Assembly: GCA_036375215.1 (NCBI GenBank)
Contig: DASUSH010000024.1
Span: forward strand, 1 to 37,864
Reading direction: 5' to 3'
Source: DASUSH01 sp036375215
Lineage (GTDB): Bacteria; Actinomycetota; Thermoleophilia; Solirubrobacterales; 70-9
Length of the DNA: 37,864 bases
Within the stretch, counting starts at the first letter, position 1. Each line of letters starts with the position of its first letter. Shown here one piece after another: positions 1 through 8,602 of the stretch. The translations under genes were made by a program, and so were the position numbers. The notes beneath the pieces are model-generated. The model did no database searches and had not been told where the DNA came from. It was given only the letters and a program-made list of their open reading frames with translations.

Positions 1-1605
1 GCCTACGCCCACGCCAACGTCGACACCGAGACCGACCAGTTCGCGGAGGCGGCGGCGCTCGCCGACCGCCTCCCGGCGCTCTCCGACCAGCTCCTCACCT
101 TCCTGCCGGGGCCCTCGGGGCGCCCGCTCGACTTCGAGGCCGATATCCGTCCGTGGCTGGCGGGCGAGGTCGCGCTGAGCCTCGTCCCGGGCGCGGGCGG
201 CCGGCCCGAGCAGGCCCTCCTCTTCGAGGTCGCGGACACCGCCGGCGCCCAGTCGTTCGCCGAGGGCCTCGCCTCCGGGCCGCTCACCGAGGGCGAGCAC
301 TCCGGGGTCGCCGTCCGCACCGACCAGCGCGGCAACTCGAGCGCCGTCGTCTCCGGCTTCCTTGTCCTCGGCCCGCAACCCGCGGTCGAGCAGACGATCG
401 ACGTCGCCCAGGGCAACGAACGCTCGCTCACGTCCTCTCCGCTCTCCGAGCAGGTGCTCGAGGCGCTCCCGGAGGACGCGGTCGCCGAGGTCGCGCTCTC
501 CGAGGAAGGGGTCGCCGAGCTCCTCGCCGGCAGCCGCGGCGCGCCCGGCTCGCTCGAGGCCTTCGTCGACTTCGACGCCAGCGTCGGCGCGGGCGCGGCG
601 CTCGTCGCCGACGAGGAGGCGCTGGAGATCGCGGTGCACTCCGAGCTCGACCCGGAGGAGCTCGAGGCCTCGCCCGGCTTCTTCGAGGCATTCGCGAACT
701 TCGACCCCGCGCTCACCTCCGAGCTCAGCCCCGAGACCCTCGCCTACCTCGGGCTCGGCGACCCGGCCGCCTCGATCGAGGACCTCTTCACCCAGGCGAT
801 CGCCGAGGCGCCGGGCGTCGCAACCGGCTTCGACGAGCTGATCGACGACCTGCAGAAGACCGGCAAGCTCGACGTCCAGTCCGAGCTCCTCCCGCTGCTC
901 GAGGGCGAGGCAGCCTTCACGGTCCAGCCGGCCGCGCCCGGCGACGGTGGCGGCGAGGGCGGAGCCGGCGGGGCGGAGGGGGAGCCCCAGGTGCCCGGCG
1001 AGGACATCGGCGAGCCCAGCCCGGGGGAGACCCCCGCGGAAGAGCTCTTGCCGCCGGAGGGCGCGCCCGCCCCGCCCGGGGTCGTCCCGCCGAGCGGCGT
1101 CCCCTACCTGCTCTTCGTCGCCGACGAGGTCGACGAGAGCGCCGCCCGGGAGGCGCTGGCGAAGCTCCAGGGGCCGCTCGCCGAGGCGCTCGACCCCGCC
1201 GAGGGGCTGCAGGCCCCGGTCTTCGAGGACCGCGAGATCGAGGGGATCGAGGCCCAGAGCCTGCGGCTCTCGCGCACCGTCGACCTCACCTACGCCGTCT
1301 TCGACGGCCGCCTCGTCGTGGCAACGGACCCGCGGGGCATCGCCCAGGTGGCGAACGCCAAGGACGAGAGCCTCGCCGACACGGTCGCCTACGAGGACGC
1401 GACCGAAGGGCTTCCCGAGGAGCCCTCGCTGCTCGCGTACTTCAACGTCGCGGACCTGCTCGCGCTCGCCGAGCGGGAGGGCCTGGGCGAGGATCCCGCC
1501 TACGCGTTCTTCGCCGCCGACGCCCGCAGGCTGACCTCCCTCGCGCTCGCGGTCGAGCAGGGCGAGACCACGCTCGACACCACGGTCCGGATCCCGGTCG
1601 AGTAG
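1..1605 (+). CDS. DUF3352-like protein (5' truncated by window edge)
   Basis: The frame is open from base 1 and ends at TAG 1603-1605; the start lies outside the window, leaving 534 residues. Alternating segments of the type FEVADTAGAQSFAEGL, VAVRTDQRGNSSAVVSGF and DGRLVVATDPRGIAQV recur in the N- and C-terminal halves, as in the DUF3352 family. Those proteins are common in Thermoleophilia, probably extracytoplasmic, and have no assigned function. Between the halves (about nt 940-1095) lies a low-complexity Gly/Pro/Glu linker, presumably disordered. Any signal peptide or anchor would be upstream of the window. metK follows 30 nt later but has its own promoter-like hexamer, so co-transcription is uncertain. 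I am fairly sure of the gene and moderately sure of the family. Confidence 0.85.
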   Translation, partial: AYAHANVDTETDQFAEAAALADRLPALSDQLLTFLPGPSGRPLDFEADIRPWLAGEVALSLVPGAGGRPEQALLFEVADTAGAQSFAEGLASGPLTEGEHSGVAVRTDQRGNSSAVVSGFLVLGPQPAVEQTIDVAQGNERSLTSSPLSEQVLEALPEDAVAEVALSEEGVAELLAGSRGAPGSLEAFVDFDASVGAGAALVADEEALEIAVHSELDPEELEASPGFFEAFANFDPALTSELSPETLAYLGLGDPAASIEDLFTQAIAEAPGVATGFDELIDDLQKTGKLDVQSELLPLLEGEAAFTVQPAAPGDGGGEGGAGGAEGEPQVPGEDIGEPSPGETPAEELLPPEGAPAPPGVVPPSGVPYLLFVADEVDESAAREALAKLQGPLAEALDPAEGLQAPVFEDREIEGIEAQSLRLSRTVDLTYAVFDGRLVVATDPRGIAQVANAKDESLADTVAYEDATEGLPEEPSLLAYFNVADLLALAEREGLGEDPAYAFFAADARRLTSLALAVEQGETTLDTTVRIPVE

Positions 1606-1619
1606 CGAGCCCGGCCAGC

Positions 1620-1625
1620 TAGGAT
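1620..1625 (+). promoter_or_regulatory. Candidate -10 hexamer TAGGAT for metK
   Basis: TAGGAT ends 10 nt before ATG 1636. This is the same layout as at many other first genes in this window and suggests a very short or absent leader. No SAM-riboswitch-like leader can fit. The AGGA inside it could alternatively act as a Shine-Dalgarno sequence for ATG 1636. Confidence 0.4.
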
Positions 1626-1635
1626 GCCCGGCTCC

Positions 1636-2850
1636 ATGGGAGCCGACTCCTACCTGTTCACCTCCGAATCGGTCACCGAGGGCCACCCGGACAAGATCGC
1701 CGACCAGATCTCCGACGGCGTGCTCGATGCCGTCCTCACCGACGATCCCACCGGACGCGTCGCCTGCGAGACCCTCGTCAACACCGGCCTCGTCGTCGTC
1801 TCCGGCGAGATCTCGACCAAGACGTACGTGGACATCCAGGACATCGCCCGCGAGACGATCCGCAAGATCGGGTACAACGACGCCGACCTCGGCTTCTCAG
1901 CCGATTCCTGCGCCGTCATCAACGCGATCGACAAGCAGTCGCCCGACATCGCTCAGGGCGTGGACGAGGCGCTCGAGGCGCGCACCGACCCCGCCGACGA
2001 CGACGAGCTCGACGTCGCCGGAGCCGGCGACCAGGGGATGATGTTCGGCTACGCGACCCGCGAGACCCCGGAGCTCATGCCGCTGCCGATCTCGCTCGCC
2101 CACAAGCTCGCGCATCGGCTCGCCGAGGTCCGCCGCGGCGACGTCGTCCCCTACCTTCGCCCCGACGGCAAGACCCAGGTGACGGTCCGCTACGAGGACG
2201 GCAAGGCGGTCAAGATCGAGAAGATCCTGGTCTCGACCCAGCACAAGGACGGGATCGACACCGACACCCTGATCCGCCCCGACCTCTGGGAGCACGTCCT
2301 GCACCCGGTCCTGCCAGCCGACCTCTACGACGAGGCCGAGCTCAACACCAAGCGGAACTTCCTCGTCAACCCGACCGGGCGCTTCGTGATCGGCGGCCCG
2401 GTGGGCGACGCCGGCCTCACCGGCCGCAAGATCATCGTCGACACCTACGGCGGCGCCGCCCGCCACGGCGGCGGCGCGTTCTCGGGCAAGGACCCCTCGA
2501 AGGTCGACCGCTCCGCCGCGTACGCAGCCCGCTGGGTGGCGAAGAACGTCGTCGCCGCCGGGCTCGCCGACCGCTGCGAGGTCCAGGTCGCCTACGCGAT
2601 CGGCGTCGCCCACCCGGTCTCGGTGATGGTCGAGACCTTCGGCACCGAGAAGATCGACAACGGCAAGATCGGGAAGCTCGTCCTCGAGCACTTCGACCTC
2701 CGCCCGGGCTCGTTCCGCGCGGAGCTCGACCTGCACCGGCCGATCTACCAGAAGACGGCCGCCTACGGCCACTTCGGCCGCGACGACCACAACTTCACCT
2801 GGGAGCGCACCGACCGCGCCGACGCGCTGCGCTCGGCGGCCGGCCTCTAA
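1636..2850 (+). CDS. metK: S-adenosylmethionine synthetase
   Basis: Cytosolic enzyme that makes S-adenosylmethionine from methionine and ATP. The 404-residue product has the usual family length. Visible signatures are SESVTEGHPDK near residues 10-20 (ATP/methionine site), GAGDQGMMFGYA near 129-140, and the glycine-rich GGGAFSGKDPSKVDRS loop near 278-293. The start is set at ATG 1636 (MGADSYLFTSES). An in-frame ATG at 1624 adds four residues but would have AGG directly abutting it, which is too close to serve as a ribosome site. The gene is followed by a strong hairpin and faces the convergent RTX-protein gene. All key motifs look intact. Confidence 0.97.
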   Translation: MGADSYLFTSESVTEGHPDKIADQISDGVLDAVLTDDPTGRVACETLVNTGLVVVSGEISTKTYVDIQDIARETIRKIGYNDADLGFSADSCAVINAIDKQSPDIAQGVDEALEARTDPADDDELDVAGAGDQGMMFGYATRETPELMPLPISLAHKLAHRLAEVRRGDVVPYLRPDGKTQVTVRYEDGKAVKIEKILVSTQHKDGIDTDTLIRPDLWEHVLHPVLPADLYDEAELNTKRNFLVNPTGRFVIGGPVGDAGLTGRKIIVDTYGGAARHGGGAFSGKDPSKVDRSAAYAARWVAKNVVAAGLADRCEVQVAYAIGVAHPVSVMVETFGTEKIDNGKIGKLVLEHFDLRPGSFRAELDLHRPIYQKTAAYGHFGRDDHNFTWERTDRADALRSAAGL

Positions 2851-2881
2851 CCGGGCCGCCGCGCGTGCCGCGGCGACCCGG
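2851..2881. terminator. Hairpin between convergent metK and RTX-protein genes
   Basis: Arms CCGGG (2851-2855) plus CGCCGCG (2857-2863) pair with CGCGGCG (2869-2875) plus CCCGG (2877-2881) around the loop CGTGC, with one C/A mismatch. A short TTT follows on the + strand. It lies between converging stop codons, so it can serve both directions. Confidence 0.65.
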
Positions 2882-2892
2882 TTTCGAGGGCC

Positions 2893-5178
2893 TTAGCCGA
2901 TCTCGAACTTCGCCTTGGCAGCGGTCGGGTCGAGGTTCCCCGCCGCGTCGGTCGCGGCGACGAGCACCTTGTGCTTGCCGTCGTCGAGGTTCCTGTACCG
3001 CTTCGGCGAGGTGCAGGGCTTGAACTTCTTCTTGTCGAGCTTGCACCGGAAGCTCGAGCCCGGCTCGTCCGAGCCGAACTTGAGGGTGACGCCGTCGCCC
3101 TTCACCTTGGGCTTCTTGACGCTGGTCTCGGGAGGATCGGTGTCTGCCGGATTGCCCGCGACGGTGTCGACGGTGAACGCCGCCGCGCCGGTCCCCTGGT
3201 TCCCCGCCGAGTCGGTCGCGCGCACCTCGAACGAGTGCGGGCCGTCGGCCAGCGCGCCGGTCGTGTGCGAGCCCTCGGGGCCCGAGCAGGGGCCGAAGCC
3301 CTCGCCGTCCACCCGGCACTCGAACGCCGCCGGCTCCGACGCCGTGAACGTGAACGTCGGCGTCTCGTCGGTCGTCGTCCCGCTCGGACCGCCGACCGTG
3401 ACCTCGGGCGCCGCGGTGTCCACCGTGAGCGTCCGGGTGGCGCCGCCGAGGCCGACGTTCTGCGCCTCGTCGTCGTCGCGCGCCCGGAAGTCGAGCGTGT
3501 GCGCGCCGTCGCTCAGCTGCGGGACGTCGCAGCTCGCGGAGCAGGGCTGGAACCCCCCGCCGTCGACGCGGACCTGGAACGAGGACGGCTCGTCGGCCGA
3601 CAGCGAGTACGTCGGGGTCGAATCGCCCGTGGTCGCGCCGTTCGCGGGACCGCCGCCGATCGACACCTGCGGGGCGAAGTCCGTCGCCTCGCAGCCCGAG
3701 AGCTGGTCTACACCCTGCTCGTCGGACGTGCCCGTGTCCGCGGCGTTGCCGCAGTTGACGCTGTCCTGGGCGCCGTCGTAGGCGTCGAACTCGTCGACGC
3801 CGTCGAGCAGCGAGATCGTGTCGCCGCCGTTGCCGCCGACGATCCTGTTCGCGGTGTCATTGCCGGTGAGGCTGTCCCCGAACTGGCTCCCGGTGAGGTT
3901 CTCGACCTCGTGCTGGCCGTCGCCGGCGCCGAAGAGCGTGTCGTGGTCGAACAGCGTGTCGTTGCCCGCGCCGCCGGTGCTCTGGGCGACGCCGGTCTGC
4001 CCCTGGGCGAGGGTGAACGTGATCGGCCCGGTCGAGTCCTGCGCGTAGCTCGCCGTGTCGGTGCCCTCCGACCCGTCGAGGCTGTCGTTCCCGGCGCCGC
4101 CGATCAGGGTGTCGTTCCCGGGCGCGCCGCGGAGAAGGTCCGGGCCGCCCTTGCCGATCAGGACGTCGTTGCCGGTGTCGGCGCCCAGCTGACCGCCGAT
4201 CAGCCTGTCGCCGACGGCGGCGCTGTCGCTGCCCGTGAGCGTGTCGGACTGGTTGCTCCCGATCGTTCCCTCGACGTTGCTGATCGTGTCGAGGCCCGCG
4301 CCGCCCGTGTTCTGCTGAGCGGTCGTGCGCAGGTCGACCGTGACGGCCTGGGTGTGGTTCAAGTAGCTGACGAGGTCCTCCGTGCCGCCGCCGCCGTCCA
4401 CGGTGTCGTCGCCCACGCCCGGGTTGAGGGAGTCGCCGTTCGCGCCGCCCGTGAGGGTGTCGTTCCCCGAATCCCCGTCCGCGCGGTTGTTGCCGCCCGA
4501 GCCCACGACGACCACGTCGTCGTCGCTGCCGCCGTTCAGCGAGACGTCGAACGACAGGGGGCCGGTGAACCCGAGCCCGGCGCCGCCGCTCGCGTCGGCG
4601 GTGATCGTGTCGTCTCCGCCGAACGTATCGGACCCGGCCCCGTCGAGGCCGGAGGACGTGACGTCGACGTCGAGGCCGTCCGCCTCGGCACCGTTCAGGT
4701 TGACGCCCGTGTTCGCGGCCACCGCGCCCATCCGGACGTTGTCGTCGTCGGCGCCGCCCGTCACGAAGATCCGGTCGGTCCCGTCGGCGTCGGCGCTCGT
4801 GGTGAACTCGATCTCGTCGCTGGCGCCGGCCTCGTTCGTCACGCCGGGGGCGAAGGCGCCACCGGTCAGGTCGATCGCAAAGCTGGTGCCCTGCCCGGTC
4901 GTCGCGGTCTCGTCGAAGACGATCGAGTCGGTCGTCGTGACGGTCGGCGTGCCGCCCGCGCACGCGACGTTCCCCGTCACGAAGGGGTCGTTGATCTCGA
5001 TGTTGCTGCCGTTGCGGTCGACGACTACCTGGACCGAGCCGTTGGTGACGTCGATGTCGACGACGCCGCCGGCGAACGTGCACGACGTCGCCGCGGACGC
5101 GGTCGAGGGCAGGATCAGGCCTGCCGAGACCGCCGCGACTGCGACGGCGAGCTTCGTGAGCGGGATGTGGGGTCTCAT
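2893..5178 (-). CDS. Secreted RTX-type calcium-binding and Ig-like repeat protein
   Basis: The 761-residue product starts with a Sec signal peptide: Arg/Lys N-terminus, a hydrophobic stretch and ASA cleavage near residue 29. Residues about 140-480 carry hemolysin-type nonapeptide repeats such as GGAGNDSLDG, GNDTLIGGAG and GGNGGDTISL, which in known RTX proteins bind calcium in a beta-roll. The C-terminal third has three Ig-like repeats of about 85 residues, each with a paired-Cys signature (FQVRVDGGGFQPC, FECRVDGEGFGPC, FRCKLDKKKFKPC). The protein is probably extracellular, structural or adhesive. No protease or lipase catalytic domain is evident. Its ATG overlaps the stop of the upstream 80-residue gene (ATGA), implying translational coupling. 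The domain reading is reliable; the exact role is unknown. Confidence 0.9.
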   Translation of the reverse strand: MRPHIPLTKLAVAVAAVSAGLILPSTASAATSCTFAGGVVDIDVTNGSVQVVVDRNGSNIEINDPFVTGNVACAGGTPTVTTTDSIVFDETATTGQGTSFAIDLTGGAFAPGVTNEAGASDEIEFTTSADADGTDRIFVTGGADDDNVRMGAVAANTGVNLNGAEADGLDVDVTSSGLDGAGSDTFGGDDTITADASGGAGLGFTGPLSFDVSLNGGSDDDVVVVGSGGNNRADGDSGNDTLTGGANGDSLNPGVGDDTVDGGGGTEDLVSYLNHTQAVTVDLRTTAQQNTGGAGLDTISNVEGTIGSNQSDTLTGSDSAAVGDRLIGGQLGADTGNDVLIGKGGPDLLRGAPGNDTLIGGAGNDSLDGSEGTDTASYAQDSTGPITFTLAQGQTGVAQSTGGAGNDTLFDHDTLFGAGDGQHEVENLTGSQFGDSLTGNDTANRIVGGNGGDTISLLDGVDEFDAYDGAQDSVNCGNAADTGTSDEQGVDQLSGCEATDFAPQVSIGGGPANGATTGDSTPTYSLSADEPSSFQVRVDGGGFQPCSASCDVPQLSDGAHTLDFRARDDDEAQNVGLGGATRTLTVDTAAPEVTVGGPSGTTTDETPTFTFTASEPAAFECRVDGEGFGPCSGPEGSHTTGALADGPHSFEVRATDSAGNQGTGAAAFTVDTVAGNPADTDPPETSVKKPKVKGDGVTLKFGSDEPGSSFRCKLDKKKFKPCTSPKRYRNLDDGKHKVLVAATDAAGNLDPTAAKAKFEIG

Positions 5179-5417
5179 GGGATCTGTACCTCTCTTGCCT
5201 GGATTGGGACCGTTCGCGCGGCCACGAACGCCGGAAGCAGCGCGAGCGCCGCGTCGATGTCAGCCGCCTCCACCTGCCACCACGTCTCGTGGTCTCCCAG
5301 CACGCACGTCGACAGGGCCGGCCTGCCGCGGAGCGGGCTCGTGAAGCCCTTCCACGCGGAGTAGGCGGCCCTGCACTCGTCCGGCTCGTGCGTGTGGTGA
5401 AGCAGGTAGGTCGGCAT
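5175..5417 (-). CDS. Small hypothetical protein (80 aa), possible alpha/beta-barrel monomer
   Basis: The product begins MPTYLLHHTHEPDECRAAY and contains WKGFTSPLRG, a central HETWWQVEA and the end VPIQAREVQIP. It has no signal peptide, so it should be cytosolic. The order strand, helix, strand, helix, strand and the size resemble small ferredoxin-fold dimeric barrel proteins; that is inference, as no named family is recognised with confidence. It sits 63 nt downstream of the LuxR-family regulator and overlaps the secreted RTX-protein gene by 4 nt. A GATGCT hexamer lies 6 nt before the ATG. Coupling a cytosolic mini-protein to a secreted repeat protein is unusual. Confidence 0.75.
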   Translation of the reverse strand: MPTYLLHHTHEPDECRAAYSAWKGFTSPLRGRPALSTCVLGDHETWWQVEAADIDAALALLPAFVAARTVPIQAREVQIP

Positions 5418-5423
5418 GCGGGC

Positions 5424-5429
5424 AGCATC
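5424..5429 (-). promoter_or_regulatory. Candidate -10 hexamer GATGCT for the 80-aa gene
   Basis: On the minus strand GATGCT ends 6 nt before ATG 5417. The match to a -10 consensus is weak. It is listed because the spacing agrees with the leaderless pattern at other genes. Confidence 0.2.
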
Positions 5430-5443
5430 GGCGCCCGGCCGCC

Positions 5444-5491
5444 CCCTGACATCAGGGAAACCCCCTGAATTTTCCCTGGATCAGCCCCTGA
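5444..5491. repeat. Cluster of CCCTGA direct and inverted repeats
   Basis: CCCTGA occurs at 5444-5449, 5463-5468 and 5486-5491, CCCTGG at 5474-5479, and the inverse TCAGGG at 5452-5457. Perfect inverted pairs form CCCTGA-CA-TCAGGG and TCAGGG-AAACC-CCCTGA. The cluster spans the 3' end of the regulator gene and the space before the 80-residue gene. It may be a terminator-like structure or an operator array for the downstream genes. Confidence 0.45.
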
Positions 5492-8411
5492 ACTTCTCCG
5501 CGCGGGCTCCCTCGACCGCGCGGGCGACCTCGACGCGCGAACCGACCCCGAGCTTCGCGAAGACGTTGCGCAGGTGTGACTCGATCGTCTTCTCGCTCAG
5601 GACCAGCTCCGCCGCGATCTCCCGGTTCGTCCTGCGATCGGTCACGAGCTCTGCGACCTCGCGCTCGCGGGCGGTCAGGGAGGGCAGCCCCGTGGCCTCC
5701 CCGTCGCCGGCGGGCCGCGCCCTGCGGGTCCGCTCCCCGAGCCTCCGCAGGCCCTTCGCGGCCCAGTCGCGCAGGCGCGCCGACCCGCAGCCGTCGAGGA
5801 TCCGCTCGGCCTCGCGCAGCTCGGCGACCGCCCGCTCGCGGTCGCCCGCCTCGGCGAGGGCGCGGCCGGCGAGGAGGCGGGAGCGGCCCTCCTCCTCGAG
5901 GGCGCCGATCGCCGCCAGGAGGTCCGCGGCCGCGAGCGCCCGCTCCGCCGCGGCATCCGCGTCGCCGGCGGCGAGCAGGACGGCAGCGCGGGCGCGGCCG
6001 GCGTGGGCGCGTGGGATGCCCAGCCCGAGCGACTCGGCGGCTTCCTCCGCCGCCGCGGCGGCGGCCTCGGCGGCCACCGGCCGGCCGGCTCGCAGCTCCG
6101 CCCGGGCGAGGACCTCGAGGGCGAGCGGCTGCCAGTTGCGGGGGACCAGGTCCAGCGCCGGACCGCCGCACCACCGGTGAAGGATCTCGACGCCGCCCGC
6201 CGGGTCGCCGCTCATGACCCGGCACTCCGCGTAGGCGACCCCCGCGACCACGCTCAGCGTGCTCACGCCGATTCTCTCGGCGACCGCGACCGCCTCCTCG
6301 CCCGCCCGCTGGGCTTCCTCCAGGTCGCCCTGGAGCGCCGCCCACCAGCACGTGAAGGTCCGCGCCTGGCAGAGCGCCTGGGGGATCTCGGCGAGCCGCG
6401 CCGCATCCGCGACCGTCTCGCTCGCCTCCCGCGCCTCGCCGAGGCGGCCCAGCGTCGCGAGCGTCGCCGACCGGCCCAGCCGAAGCGGGGGGAGGAACTG
6501 CTCCTGGCCGGTCTCGCGCGAGATCCCGATGCCGCGCTCCATGTGCGCGAGCGCGGGTTCGAGCCGGCCCAGGAAATACTCGGCCCAGCCGAGGTGGCTG
6601 AGGCCCTCGAGGCGCAGGGCGAGCTCCTCCTCGCTCGCCCCGTCGAGCTCCGCGGCGGCGGCCGCACGGTGTCGCTCCGCGGCCTCGATCCGCCCGAGGA
6701 GCGTCTCGGCGTAGGCGAGAATCGCGGCGGCTGTCCCGTGCAGCACGCGGTCGCCGAGGGGCTCCGCCGTCGCCAGGGCGCGCTCGCCCCATGAGCGCAT
6801 CTCGTCGTAGTCGGTGGTCCAGAACGCGTTGACCGCGAACTCGATCTCGACGGCGGCGCGCTCGGCCGAGCCCGCGTCCGTCTCGGCGTAGTGGCCCTCC
6901 AGGTCCTCCTTGGCCGCCGCGTGATCGCCGAGGAGGTCCTTCATCCCCGCCCGCGCGGCGATCAGCCGCATGCGGACGACGCCCGCGTCGGCCGGGAGGG
7001 CCGCGAGCGCGTCGCCGACCACGTCGATGCTCTCGCGGAACCTCCCGATCGCCCCGAGGGAGGTCGCCAGCGGGACTAGGAGCGCGAGCCTGCGCTCCTC
7101 GGCGCCTGGCGCGGTCTCGGGCACGAGCCTCAGCGCCGCCCCGAGCCAGCGCGCGGCCGTCGCCGGTGCGCGCGGGGCGGCGAGGAGCGCGGCCTCCTCC
7201 AGCACGTCGACCGCGGCCAGGTCGCCCGGCGCTGCCGAGCGCTCGAGGTGATGGGCGCGCTCCGTCGGACCGGCGCCCCGGGCGGTCAGCGCCGCGGCCG
7301 CCTTCGCGTGGGCCGCGATCCGCCCGCCGGCGGGCGATGAGCGGTAGATCGCGCTGCGGACGAGCGGGTGGCGGAAGCGGAACCGGCGCGGCACGTCGGT
7401 CGGCCGGATCATCTCCTCGGCGAGGAGCTCGTCCACGAGTGCGAGGGCATCGGATTCGGCGATGCCGGCCACCTCGGCCGCCAGCCCGAGGTCGAAGGGC
7501 TCGCCCGTGACCGAGGCCGCGCGCAGGAAGTCCCTCGCCGGGTCGCTCAGGGCCGCGATCTCCCCGTCGAGCGCGGCGGCGATGCCCGCGGGGACCTCCG
7601 CGTCGTCGGGCGTCGCATGGCCTTCCGCGCGCTCCGGCCCGCCGGGACCGCGGAGCGACATGCGCAGGAGCTCGGTGAGGTAGAAGGGGTTGCCGCCCGC
7701 CTCGGCGATCAGCGCGCGGCCACGCCGCGGGTCCAGCTCGTCGCCGACCAGCTCGCCCGCCTCCGCGGACGAGAGCGGGCCGAGCTCCAGCCGGTCGTGC
7801 CACCCGCCCTGCTCGGCGACGCGCCGCGCGGACGCGAGGATGGCCGGCTCCTGGCCGCCCCGGAAGGCGAGCGCGAGGAGGACGCCAGCGGCGGGGGGCC
7901 GCCGGATCAGGGAGGCGAGCAGCTCGAGCGAGGCCTCGTCGGCCCAGTGGACGTCGTCGAGCGCGATCAGCATCGGCCGCGTCGAGGCGAGCCCCTCGAA
8001 CAGGATCCTGACCGCGTGATGGGAGCGGTGGCGCTCGGTCTGCAGCCCGGGCGCCTCGGCGGTCGCGTACTCGCGAAGCGACGGAAAGATCGTCGCGAGC
8101 TCCCCGGTCACGTTTCCGGCCAGCCGCTCCACCTCGCGATCCTGGGCCGCTTCGAGATAGCCGTCGAGGGCGTCCAGGACGAGGCCGAACGGAAGCTCCC
8201 GCTCGAACTCCGCCGCCATTCCGCCGAGCACGAGAAAGCCCCGTTCCTCCGCCCGTTCGGAGAGCTCGGCGACCAGCCGGCTCTTGCCGATGCCGGGCTC
8301 GCCGACCACCTCGACGATCCGCCCGCGCCGCTCGGCCTCGACCGTCGCGAGCACCCGATCGAGACGCTCGATCTCCCGATCCCGCCCGACGATCCGCGCT
8401 GCCGGATCCAT
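5481..8411 (-). CDS. LuxR-family transcriptional regulator, large ATP-binding (LAL/MalT-like)
   Basis: The product has 976 residues, typical for the LAL class. An N-terminal AAA/STAND ATPase domain shows Walker A GEPGIGKSRL (residues 37-46) and Walker B LIALDDVHWAD (148-158). A long, Ala-rich, TPR-like helical middle follows. The C-terminal GerE/LuxR helix-turn-helix (about 905-970) contains LTAREREVAELV, TNREIAAEL and SEKTIESHLRNVFAKLG. Such proteins are ligand- and ATP-dependent activators. The next genes on the same strand are the 80-aa protein and the secreted RTX protein, natural candidate targets, but this is inference. The start ATG 8411 is preceded by GATAGT at 9 nt. Confidence 0.95.
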   Translation of the reverse strand: MDPAARIVGRDREIERLDRVLATVEAERRGRIVEVVGEPGIGKSRLVAELSERAEERGFLVLGGMAAEFERELPFGLVLDALDGYLEAAQDREVERLAGNVTGELATIFPSLREYATAEAPGLQTERHRSHHAVRILFEGLASTRPMLIALDDVHWADEASLELLASLIRRPPAAGVLLALAFRGGQEPAILASARRVAEQGGWHDRLELGPLSSAEAGELVGDELDPRRGRALIAEAGGNPFYLTELLRMSLRGPGGPERAEGHATPDDAEVPAGIAAALDGEIAALSDPARDFLRAASVTGEPFDLGLAAEVAGIAESDALALVDELLAEEMIRPTDVPRRFRFRHPLVRSAIYRSSPAGGRIAAHAKAAAALTARGAGPTERAHHLERSAAPGDLAAVDVLEEAALLAAPRAPATAARWLGAALRLVPETAPGAEERRLALLVPLATSLGAIGRFRESIDVVGDALAALPADAGVVRMRLIAARAGMKDLLGDHAAAKEDLEGHYAETDAGSAERAAVEIEFAVNAFWTTDYDEMRSWGERALATAEPLGDRVLHGTAAAILAYAETLLGRIEAAERHRAAAAAELDGASEEELALRLEGLSHLGWAEYFLGRLEPALAHMERGIGISRETGQEQFLPPLRLGRSATLATLGRLGEAREASETVADAARLAEIPQALCQARTFTCWWAALQGDLEEAQRAGEEAVAVAERIGVSTLSVVAGVAYAECRVMSGDPAGGVEILHRWCGGPALDLVPRNWQPLALEVLARAELRAGRPVAAEAAAAAAEEAAESLGLGIPRAHAGRARAAVLLAAGDADAAAERALAAADLLAAIGALEEEGRSRLLAGRALAEAGDRERAVAELREAERILDGCGSARLRDWAAKGLRRLGERTRRARPAGDGEATGLPSLTAREREVAELVTDRRTNREIAAELVLSEKTIESHLRNVFAKLGVGSRVEVARAVEGARAEKFRG

Positions 8412-8420
8412 CCGGGCCGG

Positions 8421-8426
8421 ACTATC
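8421..8426 (-). promoter_or_regulatory. Candidate -10 GATAGT for the LAL regulator gene
   Basis: The minus-strand GATAGT ends 9 nt before ATG 8411, with CCGGCCCGG between and no purine-rich ribosome site. This suggests a leaderless transcript. The same hexamer recurs at a similar spacing before the gene at 24470. Confidence 0.4.
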
Positions 8427-8602
8427 CGCCGGGCCTGGATGGGTAATTCCGCGGCCAACGCTCGCGGATGACGCCCGGATCCCGTCGCCGGCTCGGGGTC
8501 ATCGGGCTCGCCGAGCGCTCCTGCCGTCGACTTCGCCCCGCTTCCCCCGCCCGATTCGGGCCGCGTGCCTCCTGCGCACGCGCGGCGGCGGAATCCAACG
8601 AC

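Noticed and set aside
1606..1635. SAM riboswitch before metK
   Set aside because: Only 30 nt separate the previous stop from the metK start, too short for any SAM aptamer.
2971..5364. 797-codon open frame on the + strand opposite the RTX protein gene
   Set aside because: It is an antisense shadow: Arg/Val/Ala-rich, no domain, start inside a coding region. The minus-strand frame has a signal peptide and clear repeats.
8412..8602. A small RNA or short gene in the largest intergenic gap
   Set aside because: Only weak GC stems (such as CCCG-ATT-CGGG) and no credible start, ribosome site or tRNA-like fold were found.
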